Of a stretch of 64,000 bases of DNA, positions 32,506-41,400 are shown piece after piece. How positions within the stretch are numbered: position 1 is the first letter of the stretch; the number at the start of each line of letters is the position of its first letter. A program made the translations under genes and the position numbers. This stretch comes from Pseudonocardia sp. SCN 73-27 (GTDB lineage: Bacteria > Actinomycetota > Actinomycetes > Mycobacteriales > Pseudonocardiaceae), in NCBI GenBank assembly GCA_001725415.1, contig MEGH01000005.1:561-64560 (forward strand), read 5' to 3'. The notes beneath the pieces are model-generated. The model made no database searches. It was not told where the DNA came from and saw only the letters and a list, made by a program, of their open reading frames with translations.

Positions 32506-32970
32506 ATGCGCATCGAGGACCGGGTGGCCATCGGCGACCTGATGGCCCTGTACTGCGAGCGGGTCGACGAGTACGACATCGACGCCGTCGCCGCCCTCTT
32601 CACCCCCGACTGCGTCACCGACTACGGACCCGGCCGGGGCGGACTCGTCACCGGGCGCGACGCCGTGCGCGACCGGATCGCCGGCGGGCAGGCCCAGTTC
32701 CGGCGGACCCATCACCAGCTCGGGCAGAGCCGGGTCACCTTCGACCCCGCCGACCCCGACCGCGCCTCCGCCGTCACCTACGTGACCGCCTCCCACGAGG
32801 AGTGGGAGGGTCGCCAGTGGCGGGCGCACCTGCGCTACGTCGACATCCTCGCCCACACCCGAGAGGGCTGGCAGTTCGCCGAGCGTCGTGTCCACGCCGG
32901 GGTGATCGAGAACCGCCCCGAGATCGACTGGGTCTGGGTCCCCCGCCAGGAGCCGAGGGTTCGCGCCTGA
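32506..32970 (+). CDS. SnoaL-like (NTF2-fold) protein
   Basis: 154 residues from ATG 32506, with AAGGAGG about 10 nt before it. A GTG at 32497 overlaps the previous stop but sits only one base from the ribosome site. The fold is seen from RVAIGDLMALYCERVDEYDIDAVAALFTPDC and the later WRAHLRYVDILAHTREGWQFAERRV. SnoaL-like proteins include cyclases, dehydratases and isomerases of ring compounds. It is the last gene of the P450-LEH-LLM operon. His in RTHHQLG may be catalytic. The role is unknown. Confidence 0.78.
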   Translation: MRIEDRVAIGDLMALYCERVDEYDIDAVAALFTPDCVTDYGPGRGGLVTGRDAVRDRIAGGQAQFRRTHHQLGQSRVTFDPADPDRASAVTYVTASHEEWEGRQWRAHLRYVDILAHTREGWQFAERRVHAGVIENRPEIDWVWVPRQEPRVRA

Positions 32971-33078
32971 CGCCCCCTGTCGCCGACGCCCGACGAACCG
33001 GCCGCAACCTCACTGCTGTCCGGGGCCGGAGACGCGACCGGGAGGATGCGCGCGGGGTGCGGGCCCGACCCGGCCGGC

Positions 33079-33101
33079 CATGGCCAGTGCTGCCACTCAC
33101 G
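33079..33101. repeat. Degenerate copy of the 40-bp palindrome
   Basis: GCCATGGCCAGTGCTGCCAC then TCACG preserves the right arm and loop of the family. The left arm is lost. It lies in the 205-bp gap between the SnoaL gene and the flavin oxidase, both of which end here. It shows that copies decay in place. Confidence 0.45.
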
Positions 33102-33175
33102 ACCCCTGACCTGGGCATGGTCCCGGAGAACGTGACGCCGACCGCGCACAACCTCACCGATCTCCACTCACGGGG

Positions 33176-34537
33176 TCACGACGGCAGGGGGACGTTCGTC
33201 GCGAAGAGGCTCGCGGGATCGTGGCGGCGGGCGATGCGCAGGAGGCGGTCGCGGGTGTGGCTGCCCCACTGCCGCGCGACGTGCTCCGCGTCGGCCGGGC
33301 CGAGGAAGTTGAGCAGGCCCTCCCGCGCCGCCCAGGGCGACAACGCGGTCGCGATCCCGTCGGCCGCAGCCGGGATCGTCGCGACGGCCGGCCCGGCGAG
33401 GACGCCCAGCGCGTAGACGGAGAACGCGGCCTCCCGCCCCGAGACGGCGTTGGGCGACAACGGCTCCCGGCTGATCGCGCCACCCATCAGCCGGATCTCG
33501 ACCATCGTCAGCGGCGACCCCGCGTCCGGCCCGGCCTGCGCGAGCAGCGCGTCGACGGCCTCGGCGGGCAGGGCGTCGAGCGTGATGCCGCGGTCGCGGA
33601 CGGGCAGGGGCGTCGTCGGATCCATGTGGACCGCGTCGATCGCGGCGTAGGGCATCTCGGCGACGGCGTCCATCACCGCCGGGGCGACCGCACGCATCGG
33701 GGCGAGCAGCCGGTCCCCCTCGTCGGACGTCCCGAGGTGACAGAACCGCAGGTGGACGACGTAGCGCCCACGCAGCGGCGCGGGCAGCGCCGGGTCGGGC
33801 GGCATCTGCAGCAAGGCGATCGAGGTGCTCGCGTCGTCGGGCAGTGTCGGCGCCCAGGTGCGCCAGGTGTGCAGGACGGCGGCCGCCGCGTCGGCAGCGA
33901 AGAACACGCCGCCGCCGTGGAAGCGGGCGACGGGCAGCAGCCCGAACTCGATCTCCGTGACGATGCCGAGGTTGGCCTTGCCGCCGCGGACCGCCCAGAA
34001 CAGGTCGGGGTCGGTGCGCTCGTCGACGGTGCGGGCGACGCCGTCCGCGGTGACGATCGTGAAGCGGCGCACGTGGTCGGCGGCGAACCCGAAGCGTCGC
34101 GACATCGGGCCGAGGCCACCACCGGTCGTGAAGCCGACGACGCCGACCCCGGACGCCGACCCGTTGAGCGGGGCGAGCCCGTGCGGGGCGGCGGCGTCGA
34201 TGACCTGCCGCCAGACGGCGCCGGCCTGGACGCGGGCGGTGCGGGCCGCCGGGTCGACGACGACGCCCGCCAGCCGCCGCGTCGAGACGAGGACGGCGCC
34301 GTCGAGGGCGTCGTTGAGGCCGTGCCCGGTGGCCTGCACCGCGACGCGATGGCCGGTGCGCGCGGCGAACCGGACGGCGGCGGCGACGTCGTCGGTGCTC
34401 GTGGCCCCGACCGCCAGCACCGGCGACGCCCGGATCGCGACGTTGAACCCCGACACCTCGGCGGCGTAGCCGGGATCGGCGGGGGTGAGGACGGGACCGG
34501 CGATCGAGGCGAGGTCGGCGTCGACGAACGTGGTCAT
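33176..34537 (-). CDS. BBE-like FAD-dependent oxidase
   Basis: 453 residues, FAD_binding_4 plus berberine-bridge C-terminal segment (LNFLGPADAEHVARQWG, then RLLRIARRHDPASLF). The histidine for covalent FAD is in QATGHGLND; the second, Cys, attachment point of bicovalent members reads GVGVVGFTTGGG with Val, so FAD is probably bound through one residue. Such enzymes oxidise alcohols, sugars or amines with oxygen. ATG 34537 follows AAGGAG by 7 nt. It lies 28 bp after the RidA gene on the same strand and is divergent from a LuxR regulator. Confidence 0.87.
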   Translation of the reverse strand: MTTFVDADLASIAGPVLTPADPGYAAEVSGFNVAIRASPVLAVGATSTDDVAAAVRFAARTGHRVAVQATGHGLNDALDGAVLVSTRRLAGVVVDPAARTARVQAGAVWRQVIDAAAPHGLAPLNGSASGVGVVGFTTGGGLGPMSRRFGFAADHVRRFTIVTADGVARTVDERTDPDLFWAVRGGKANLGIVTEIEFGLLPVARFHGGGVFFAADAAAAVLHTWRTWAPTLPDDASTSIALLQMPPDPALPAPLRGRYVVHLRFCHLGTSDEGDRLLAPMRAVAPAVMDAVAEMPYAAIDAVHMDPTTPLPVRDRGITLDALPAEAVDALLAQAGPDAGSPLTMVEIRLMGGAISREPLSPNAVSGREAAFSVYALGVLAGPAVATIPAAADGIATALSPWAAREGLLNFLGPADAEHVARQWGSHTRDRLLRIARRHDPASLFATNVPLPS

Positions 34538-34565
34538 GGGCAGTTCTCCTTGTGCGAGAGGGGGT

Positions 34566-34979
34566 TCAGCGGGCGGCGACGGCGTCGATCTCGACGGCCA
34601 TGCCGGGGATCGCGAGCCGGGTGACGCCCAGCAACGTGGCGGGCGGGGTGGCGTCGAACATGGCGAGGCGCTCGGTGATGGCGCCGTAGCCGGCGAGGAC
34701 GGCGTCGACGTCGACGGCGTAGATCGTCAACTTCAGGACGTCGCCGAGGTCCATGCCACCGCGGGCGAGGACGGCTTCGACGTTGGCCATGGTCAGCGCG
34801 AGCTGGGCGGTGACGTCGTCCTCGTGCACGAGTGCGCCGTGCTCGTCGACGGGCCCCTGCCCGGCGAGGGTCAGCACCTGGGCCGGGGTGGGCCGCAGCT
34901 GTGCCTGGTCGTAGCCGAAGGCGGCGTTCCAGCTGGTGGGGTTGATGCGGCGCACGGCGTTCGGAGTCGTTGTCGTCAC
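34566..34979 (-). CDS. RidA (YjgF/YER057c/UK114) family protein
   Basis: 137 residues with the RidA fold: INPTSWNAAFGYDQAQLRP, VLTLAGQGPVDEHG, ANVEAVLARGGMDLGDVLKL and the C-terminal LGVTRLAIPGMAVEIDAVA. Family members hydrolyse reactive imines or enamines. The Arg that binds the carboxylate (position R in VTRL) is present. It precedes the flavin oxidase in one operon, which fits removal of imines produced by an amine-oxidising flavoenzyme. GTG 34979 is the start, 111 bp from the divergent LuxR gene. Confidence 0.85.
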   Translation of the reverse strand: MTTTTPNAVRRINPTSWNAAFGYDQAQLRPTPAQVLTLAGQGPVDEHGALVHEDDVTAQLALTMANVEAVLARGGMDLGDVLKLTIYAVDVDAVLAGYGAITERLAMFDATPPATLLGVTRLAIPGMAVEIDAVAAR

Positions 34980-35039
34980 GGCGAGAACACTGCGGCCGCG
35001 TCGTCACCACGGGTATCCCAGACGGCCGGGGACCCTCAC

Positions 35040-35055
35040 CCCCAGAGTTCTGGGG
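35040..35055. promoter_or_regulatory. Dyad in the RidA/LuxR divergent promoter
   Basis: CCCCAGA-GT-TCTGGGG is a perfect 7-bp-arm inverted repeat 35 bp before the LuxR gene. It is a likely operator for the LuxR regulator and the RidA-oxidase operon. The LuxR family prefers such dyads. Confidence 0.45.
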
Positions 35056-35090
35056 TACCGCGACCGGGTGCCCCCTTGCACACTGGGTGA

Positions 35091-36227
35091 ATGCCCGCTC
35101 CCTCGGCCGAACGGACCCGCGCCCGCATCCAGGCGCTCGCCACCGCCGGCCTCGATCTGCCGACGTTCGCCACCGCCGCCGTCGAGGTGCTGCGCACGGC
35201 GATGCCGTTCAGCGCGGCGTGCATCGGCACGGTCGACCCTGCGACGGAGATCGTCACCGCGACGGTGAAGTGGGGCGGCCTGACCAACGACGAGGACGAC
35301 CAGTGGGCCTTCCACGAGTACGAGGCCCCTGACCTCTACGACTTCCGTGACATCATGCGCCGCCCCGGCGGCGTGGCCTCCACCCACCACGAGACCGACG
35401 GCGACCCGCACCGCTCGCGGCGGTTCAACGAGTTCTTCAACCCCACGTACGGTTTCGACGACGAGCTGCGCGCGGGCTGCCGCGCCGACGGCGTGACCTG
35501 GGGATTGTTCGCGCTGTTCCGCGAGGGCCCCAACTCGGCGTTCACGGTGGCCGAGCACGAGTTCGTCAGCAGCGTGGCGTCGGCGTTCGCCGTCGGCTAT
35601 CGGACGGCGCTGCTCACCAACGCCGCCGATCCGACGATCCTGGTTGGTGTCGACGGGCCGGGCGTGGTCGTCGTCGACGCCGCGGGCGAGGTGGTGCAGG
35701 CCAATCTCGCGGCCGCCGGGCACATCGACGACCTCGGCGGCGGCGCGATCGGCGACGATCGGCTGCCGTTCGCGGTCCGCGCCCTCGTCGGCGCCGCCCG
35801 CCGGTTCGCGCTCGGCGAGACCGCGCTGACCCCCCGGTCGCGGCTACGCACCCGATCAGGCCGCTGGGTGGTCGTGCACGCTTCGCCGCTGGTGTCGCGC
35901 AACGGGTCCGGGACCGACGTCGTCGTGACGATCGAGGAGGCCCGGCCGCCGGAGATCGTGCCGCTCGTGGTCGCCGCGTTCGGGCTGACCGCGCGGGAGC
36001 AGGACGTCGTCGCGTTGGTGCTGCGGGGCGTCGACACCGCCGAGATCGCCAGGACCCTGCACCTCTCGGCCTACACGGTGCAGGACCACCTCAAGTCGAT
36101 CTTCGACAAGGTCGGGGTGCGCAGCCGTCGCGAGCTGACGGCGCGGGTGTTCCTCGACCAGTACGCCCCCCGGCTGGCCTCGCGGGCCCCGCTGACGCCG
36201 TCGGGCTGGTTCGCCGAGAGCCCGTGA
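35091..36227 (+). CDS. LuxR-family regulator with GAF-like sensor
   Basis: 378 residues. The N-terminal region (about 20-160: LPTFATAAVEVLRTAMPFSAACIG, then FALFREGPNSAFTVAEHEFV) resembles a GAF domain. A PAS-like middle (about 185-290: VDGPGVVVVDAAGEVVQAN) follows. The C-terminal LuxR helix-turn-helix is GLTAREQDVVALVLRGVDTAEIA and YTVQDHLKSIFDKVGVRSRREL. It is a one-component sensor-regulator, probably for the divergent RidA-oxidase operon, with the dyad at 35040 as its site; no phosphorylation domain is present. Confidence 0.88.
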   Translation: MPAPSAERTRARIQALATAGLDLPTFATAAVEVLRTAMPFSAACIGTVDPATEIVTATVKWGGLTNDEDDQWAFHEYEAPDLYDFRDIMRRPGGVASTHHETDGDPHRSRRFNEFFNPTYGFDDELRAGCRADGVTWGLFALFREGPNSAFTVAEHEFVSSVASAFAVGYRTALLTNAADPTILVGVDGPGVVVVDAAGEVVQANLAAAGHIDDLGGGAIGDDRLPFAVRALVGAARRFALGETALTPRSRLRTRSGRWVVVHASPLVSRNGSGTDVVVTIEEARPPEIVPLVVAAFGLTAREQDVVALVLRGVDTAEIARTLHLSAYTVQDHLKSIFDKVGVRSRRELTARVFLDQYAPRLASRAPLTPSGWFAESP

Positions 36228-36353
36228 GCGGCGCGTGCACGACCTCGACCGCCCCGGTTGCCGCGGCAGTGAATCACTGACAACAATGTCCCTGGTTTCG
36301 AATGAGCTGGATCACACCACCACGCACGGCTCGGACGACGTAGGGAGCACCGT

Positions 36354-36773
36354 ATGACCACGAACCCGCTCGACCAGATGCAGGTCATCCATGTCGATGA
36401 CCAGGCGTGGGTGGACTACGTCGACGAGACCGGGTTCATCCCGCCCGGGGCCGCGGTGAAGCCGCTGATCGACCCCGAGTCCGGGCACACGTTCATGCTC
36501 ACCCGCTTCGCGCCCGACTACAAGGCGCCCTCGCACTGGCACCCGTCGGACACGATCTACATCATCACCCAGGGCGAGTTCTCGGTGGAGGGCGAAGGCA
36601 CCTACCGTCCCGGCGACATCCGCTGGGTCAAGGGCGGCACGGCGTACGGGTCGGAGTCGGCGGGACCCGAGGGGTGCGAGTTCTACATCGTGAGCATGGG
36701 CCCGTTCGACGTGAACGACCCCGAGTCCGACGCCCCGCCGCGCGGGGACTGGCGCACGATCAAGGGCACCTGA
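36354..36773 (+). CDS. Cupin-domain protein
   Basis: 139-residue single-domain cupin. Motif 1 is SHWHPSDTIYIITQGEF (two His and Thr), motif 2 is YRPGDIRWVKGGTAYGSES, where the usual third His is missing, so metal binding is doubtful. Could be a small dioxygenase or isomerase, or a sensor. ATG 36354 lies after GGGAGCACC. It stands alone, 126 bp from the LuxR stop, and converges with the FAD dehydrogenase gene. Confidence 0.78.
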   Translation: MTTNPLDQMQVIHVDDQAWVDYVDETGFIPPGAAVKPLIDPESGHTFMLTRFAPDYKAPSHWHPSDTIYIITQGEFSVEGEGTYRPGDIRWVKGGTAYGSESAGPEGCEFYIVSMGPFDVNDPESDAPPRGDWRTIKGT

Positions 36774-36790
36774 GCTCGTCGTTCACCGAA

Positions 36791-36835
36791 CGAACGGCAC
36801 AGCCGCGCAACTCAGTGGCGCGACTGTGTCGTTCG
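36791..36835. terminator. Hairpin after cupin gene
   Basis: CGAACGGCACAGCCGCGC and GCGCGACTGTGTCGTTCG pair in 16 of 18 positions around a 9-nt loop (positions 36791-36808 and 36818-36835). It lies between convergent genes. Its right arm runs straight into the 10-bp tandem repeat. Confidence 0.6.
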
Positions 36836-36890
36836 TCGTCGTTCGTCGTCGTTCGTCGTCGTTCGTCGTCGTTCGTTGTCGTTCGCTGTC
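36831..36890. repeat. 10-bp tandem repeat, six units
   Basis: GTTCGTCGTC four times, then GTTCGTTGTC and GTTCGCTGTC, and a partial GTCCGTTC. The period equals about one helical turn. It lies 7 bp past the stop of the FAD dehydrogenase (minus), in the convergent intergenic space. Confidence 0.85.
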
Positions 36891-36896
36891 GTCCGT

Positions 36897-38330
36897 TCAG
36901 GAGCTGAGCGCCGTCCGCGCCGCGATCCGGCCGAAGCAGAAGGCCTCGGAGAGGTTGGCGCCGTCGGCGGGGTAGAGCATGCCGACGGGCTGGCCCAGCT
37001 CCCCCGCGGCGTACAGCCCGCGGATCGGGACGTCGTACGGGTCGAGGACGCGCCCGCCGGCGTCGCGGACCGGGCCGCCGCAGGTGTTGGAGCCGCCCGG
37101 GTAGAGCGGCACGCAGTAGTAGGGCGGGGAGTCGAGCGGGACGAGGGTGTCGGCGGCGCGGCCCAGCTCGTCGACACCCGCGGCGCAGGCCGCGTTGTAG
37201 GCGGCGACGGTGCGCGCCAACGCTTCCGGGTCCTCCATCCCCGCGGCCGCGGCGGCCTCCTGCACCGTCGATCCGCGGGCGATCCAGCCGCGGTCGATCT
37301 CGGCGGAGTTGTCGGGGCTCCAGTCGTAGAGCCCGACCTTCACCGCGCCGATGTGCGACAACGTGAGCGGACCGGCGGTGCGGCGGCGTTCGTCGAACAC
37401 CCACCAGCTGGGGATGCGGCTGTACTCGGCGCGGTCGTAGTCGTAGCGCAGCATCTCGTAGTAGAAGCCGTGCAGCAGTTGGGCCTGCATCGTCTCGTTC
37501 GCGTACCGCTCACCGCTGCGGTCGACGATGACGTGCCCCGGCGGGTCGATGTTGATGATGAAGTTGAGCCAGCCGCCCTCGGCCGTGTCGAGCGGGAAGT
37601 GTCCGATTGCGCGGCCGATCATCGTGTTCATGTGCCACAGCCCGGCGCCGGCGGCCTGGGCCATGCGGACGCCGTCGCCGGTGTTGCCGGGGTTGCCGTA
37701 GAAGTGCACGGGGTAGGCGCGGAGGTTGTCGCGCTTGAGGTTCTCGTCGAACTCGTAGCCGCCGCAGGTGAGGACGACCCCGCGCCGGGCCCGGATCTCG
37801 CCGGCGGCCGTCGCCACCCCGACGACTTGCCCGTCCTCGACGATCAGCCGCTGCGCCGGCGTCGACCACCGGATCTCGATCCCCCGCTCCTGGACGGCGG
37901 CGGCGACGGCGGCGAACAGCGCGTCACCCGCACCGGCCGACGGGTCGAGCCGGAACGCGGCTTCGCCCGGCTGGAACACGCCGACCCCGGAGGCGCCGGG
38001 GAGGTCGGGATGCTCCGCGATGTTGATGCGCGAGAACGTCAAGCCGGCGGTCTTGCCCAGCCAGTCGAGGACGTCGGTTGCCGACTCGGCCCAGGCGGCG
38101 GTGACGTCGGAGGGGACCATGCCGCCGGCGCAGGCGTCGAGGTAGGCGGCGCCGTCGGCCGCGGAGTCGGCGGCCATGACGAGCCCGCCGGACATCCGGG
38201 TGCTCGGAGTGTGCGCGCCCTCGGCCTGTTTCTCGAGCACGACGACCGTCGCACCGGCGTCGTGCGCGGTGATCGCCGCCGCCGCACCCGCTCCGCCGAA
38301 CCCGACTACGACCAGATCGACCTCGTCCAC
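36897..38330 (-). CDS. FAD-dependent fumarate reductase/KstD-like flavoprotein (second paralogue)
   Basis: 477 residues. I start at GTG 38330, which has GGAGG 5 nt upstream; a GTG at 38345 would add five residues. The FAD motif is VVVGFGGAGAAAAITAHDAG, followed by VVVLEKQAEG and a second FAD contact GLYAAGELGQPVGMLYPADG. It belongs to FAD_binding_2, as does the protein at 27499; the two differ through most of the middle. It lies behind operator site F. The likely reaction is dehydrogenation or reduction of a C=C bond next to a carbonyl. Confidence 0.87.
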   Translation of the reverse strand: MDEVDLVVVGFGGAGAAAAITAHDAGATVVVLEKQAEGAHTPSTRMSGGLVMAADSAADGAAYLDACAGGMVPSDVTAAWAESATDVLDWLGKTAGLTFSRINIAEHPDLPGASGVGVFQPGEAAFRLDPSAGAGDALFAAVAAAVQERGIEIRWSTPAQRLIVEDGQVVGVATAAGEIRARRGVVLTCGGYEFDENLKRDNLRAYPVHFYGNPGNTGDGVRMAQAAGAGLWHMNTMIGRAIGHFPLDTAEGGWLNFIINIDPPGHVIVDRSGERYANETMQAQLLHGFYYEMLRYDYDRAEYSRIPSWWVFDERRRTAGPLTLSHIGAVKVGLYDWSPDNSAEIDRGWIARGSTVQEAAAAAGMEDPEALARTVAAYNAACAAGVDELGRAADTLVPLDSPPYYCVPLYPGGSNTCGGPVRDAGGRVLDPYDVPIRGLYAAGELGQPVGMLYPADGANLSEAFCFGRIAARTALSS

Positions 38331-38347
38331 GCGCACCTCCGCCACAC

Positions 38348-38373
38348 CGTCGTGAGAGTCCTACCGACGCTAG
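38348..38373 (-). promoter_or_regulatory. Operator site F upstream of FAD dehydrogenase
   Basis: On the minus strand CCTAGCGTCGGTAGGACTCT then CACGACG. It shares CTAGCGTCG and CTCACG with site E at the matching positions. TAGCGT is the same -10 as at sites C and E, but no TGGACG lies 17 bp upstream because palindrome copy 3 begins there. Confidence 0.5.
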
Positions 38374-38376
38374 GTC

Positions 38377-38416
38377 GTGAGTGGCAATCATGGCTATAGC
38401 CATGATTGCCACTCAC
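38377..38416. terminator. 40-bp perfect palindrome, copy 3
   Basis: GTGAGTGGCAATCATGGC, TATA, GCCATGATTGCCACTCAC: all 40 bases are self-complementary. It contains the stop codon (38413-38415) of the oxidoreductase on the minus strand, so the terminator starts inside the gene. It separates that gene from the FAD dehydrogenase promoter. Confidence 0.75.
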
Positions 38417-41400
38417 AGGGCGCGGAGCGCCTCTCGGTACCGCGCGACGGACGCCAGCTTGATGTCCTCGTAGCCCCGGACCATGTCGGGCAGCCCGGCG
38501 ATCTCGACGGCCCGCGGGAGCGAGTCGACCGACAACGAGGCCAGCAGGTCCTCGACGACCGTCCGGTACTCGGTGATCAACGAACGCTCGACGCGGCGGA
38601 CCTCCGCCATGCCGAACGGGTCGAACCTGGTGCCGCGCAGGCGGCGCATGGCGCGCAGGGTGCGGAATGCGGGGCCGGCGGTGCGGCGCAGGGCGATCTT
38701 GCGGTTCATCCCGAGCGCGCGCAGGACGGGCGGGTGCAGCTTGTAGGCGACCTTCGCACCCTGACCGAACTGCTTCTCCACGGACGCGGTGAGCTCGGGG
38801 TCGAGGCTCAGCCGCGCGACCTCGTACTCGTCCTTGTAGGCCATGAGCTTGTGGAGGTTGACGGCCACAGCCGAAGCGAGGGTGGTCGAGCCGGGGACGG
38901 CGGCGTCCTCGGCGACGCGGACGCGCTCCACCAGGTCGGCGTAGGACGAGGCGTAGGCCGCGGACTGGTAGGCCGTGAGTTCCTCGACGCGGGTCGCGAC
39001 GATCGCCGCGAGATCGGCCGGAGACACTACGGAAGCCGGGGACAGCGCGCGGTCCAGCGCCGCCGGGTCGGCGACGGCCTGTCGACCCCGCCGGAACGCC
39101 TGGATGTTGGTCGCGACGGCCGCGCCGTTGAGCTCGATGGCCCGCTCGATCGCGGAGGCGGGAATGGGCAGCGCGCCCATCTGGTAGCCGGCGCCGACGA
39201 GGATCATGTTGGCGTACTGGTCTTCGCCGAACAGCTGCTCGGCGAGCCCGCGGGCGTCGAGGTAGGTGCCTGCGCGGACGCTGTCGGTGATCCGCCGGAC
39301 GACGGCATCGACCTGCGGGAACTCGACGGTCGGGTCGGTGACCATGGCGCCGGTCGGGACCTGGGTCGTCGACACCACCGCGACGGTGCGCGAAGGGTCG
39401 GTGACCGCGAGCTGTGTCTTGTCGGCGGCGACGAGGAGGTCGGCGCCGAGGTAGAGGTCGCACTCGCGGGCGCCGAGCTTGCCGGCGGACGCCACCGGCT
39501 CGGCAGAGATCCGCAGGTCCGAGACCACTGCGCCGCCCTTCTGCGCGAGCCCGGTCTGGTCGAGCCCCCGCACCTCGCGTCCGGCGATCACGGCGGCGGT
39601 CGCGAGGATCGCCGAGACGGTGACGACGCCGGTCCCACCGACGCCGGCGAGCCGGACGGTCACGTCGGTGCGGCCGTCGGAGGGAGGCTCGGGCAACGCG
39701 GCCAGATAAGGCGCTTGCGAGAACGCGAGAGAGCCCGGGACCACCGACAGGAACGACGGGCAGTCCCCGTCGAGGCAGGAGAAGTCGAGGTTGCACGACG
39801 ACTGGTCGATCTGCGTCTTGCGCCCGAACTGCGTGTCGACGGGCTGCACCGACAGGCAGTTGGACTTCTGCCCGCAGTCGCCGCAGCCCTCGCAGACGCG
39901 CTCGTTGATCATCACGCGCGTCGCCGGCGTGGGGGCCTTGCCGCGCTTGCGCTTGCGGCGCTTCTCGGCGGCGCACTCCTGGTCGTGGATCAGCACGGTG
40001 ACGCCCGGGATGCCGGCGAGGACGCGTTGCGCCTCCTCGAGCCGGTCGCGGTGCCAGACCTCGACACCCTGCGCCAGCTTCACACCGCGATACCGCGACG
40101 GCTCGTCGGTGGTGACGATCGTCCGGGCCACACCCTCGACCGCGAGAAGCCGCGTGATGGCCGGGACCCCGAGCGCGCCGACGGCGTCCTGTCCGCCGGT
40201 CATGGCGACGGTTCCGTTGTGCAGCAGCTTGTAGGTGATGTTCACGCCGGACGCGACCGCCGCGCGGATGGCGAGCGAGCCGGAGTGGTGGAAGGTGCCG
40301 TCGCCGAGGTTCTGGACGAGGTGCGTGGCCTCGACGAACGGCGACATCCCGATCCACTGGGTGCCTTCGCCACCCATCTGCGTGAGGCCGACGACCTCGC
40401 CGACCTGCGCCGGGTCCATGAGCAGCACCATGGTGTGGCAACCGATGCCGGCGGCGAGGAGCGAGTCCTCGGGCGGGGCGGTCGAGGTGTTGTGCGGGCA
40501 GCCGGAGCAGAAGTAGGGCGTGCGGGTGGCGGCGAGCGGGAGCATGACGGGCCCGCGCCGCGCGGGCCGGCGGGCCTCCTGCCAGGCGATCACCGACGGC
40601 AGGCCGGACAGGACGGTCGCGAGGCCTGCGGCGACGTCGTCGGATCCGAGCTCGCCGTGCGGCGGGAACAGCGCCTTGCCGCGCACCATCGGTGCGTTCG
40701 CCGAGCCGTAGAGGACGTCCTTGATCGCGGTCTCGAGGAACGCGCGCTTCTCCTCGACGACGACGATCTCGCGCAGGCCGGAGGCGAACTCCCGGACGAT
40801 GCCGGGTTCGACGGGGTGGACCATGCCCAGCTTGAGCAGCCGGACGCCGCGGCGGCGGAGCTCGTCGTCGTCGAGGCCGAGGATGTCGAGGGCGTGGCGC
40901 AGGTCGAGCCAGGTCTTGCCGGCGGCGACGATGCCGATGCGGTCGTCCCCGGTGCGGACGGGGATGCGGTTGAGGCCGTTCGCGGTGGCGTAGCGCAGGG
41001 CCGCCTCGGTGCGGGCGCCGTGCAGGTCTCGCTCCAGCGGTCCGAGGGTGGGCTGGAGCAGCCGGCCGGTCACGGTGTGCTGGAAGTCCGTCGATGACGG
41101 CATCACCGGCCGGACGGTGCCGAAGTCGGCCGCGTGCACCGTGGCCGAGCCGTCGGCGACGGCCGTCGTCATCTTCATCCCGGCCCACAGCCCGCTGGCC
41201 CGCGAGAGCGCGACGCCGTGCAGGCCGAGCGTCACGACCTCGGACGGGTCGGCCGGGTAGAGCGTCGGGACGGCGAGGTCGGCGAACGTCATCTCCGACG
41301 TGCAGGGCACGCTCGACGACTTCGCGGCCGGGTCGTCGCCGACGACGGCGAGCACGCCGCCGGTGCGGTTCGTGCCCATCAGGTTGGCGTGCCGGATGGC

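Noticed and set aside
36831-36890. Possible CRISPR array
   Set aside because: Units are 10 bp with no spacers and no cas genes nearby; it is a simple tandem repeat.
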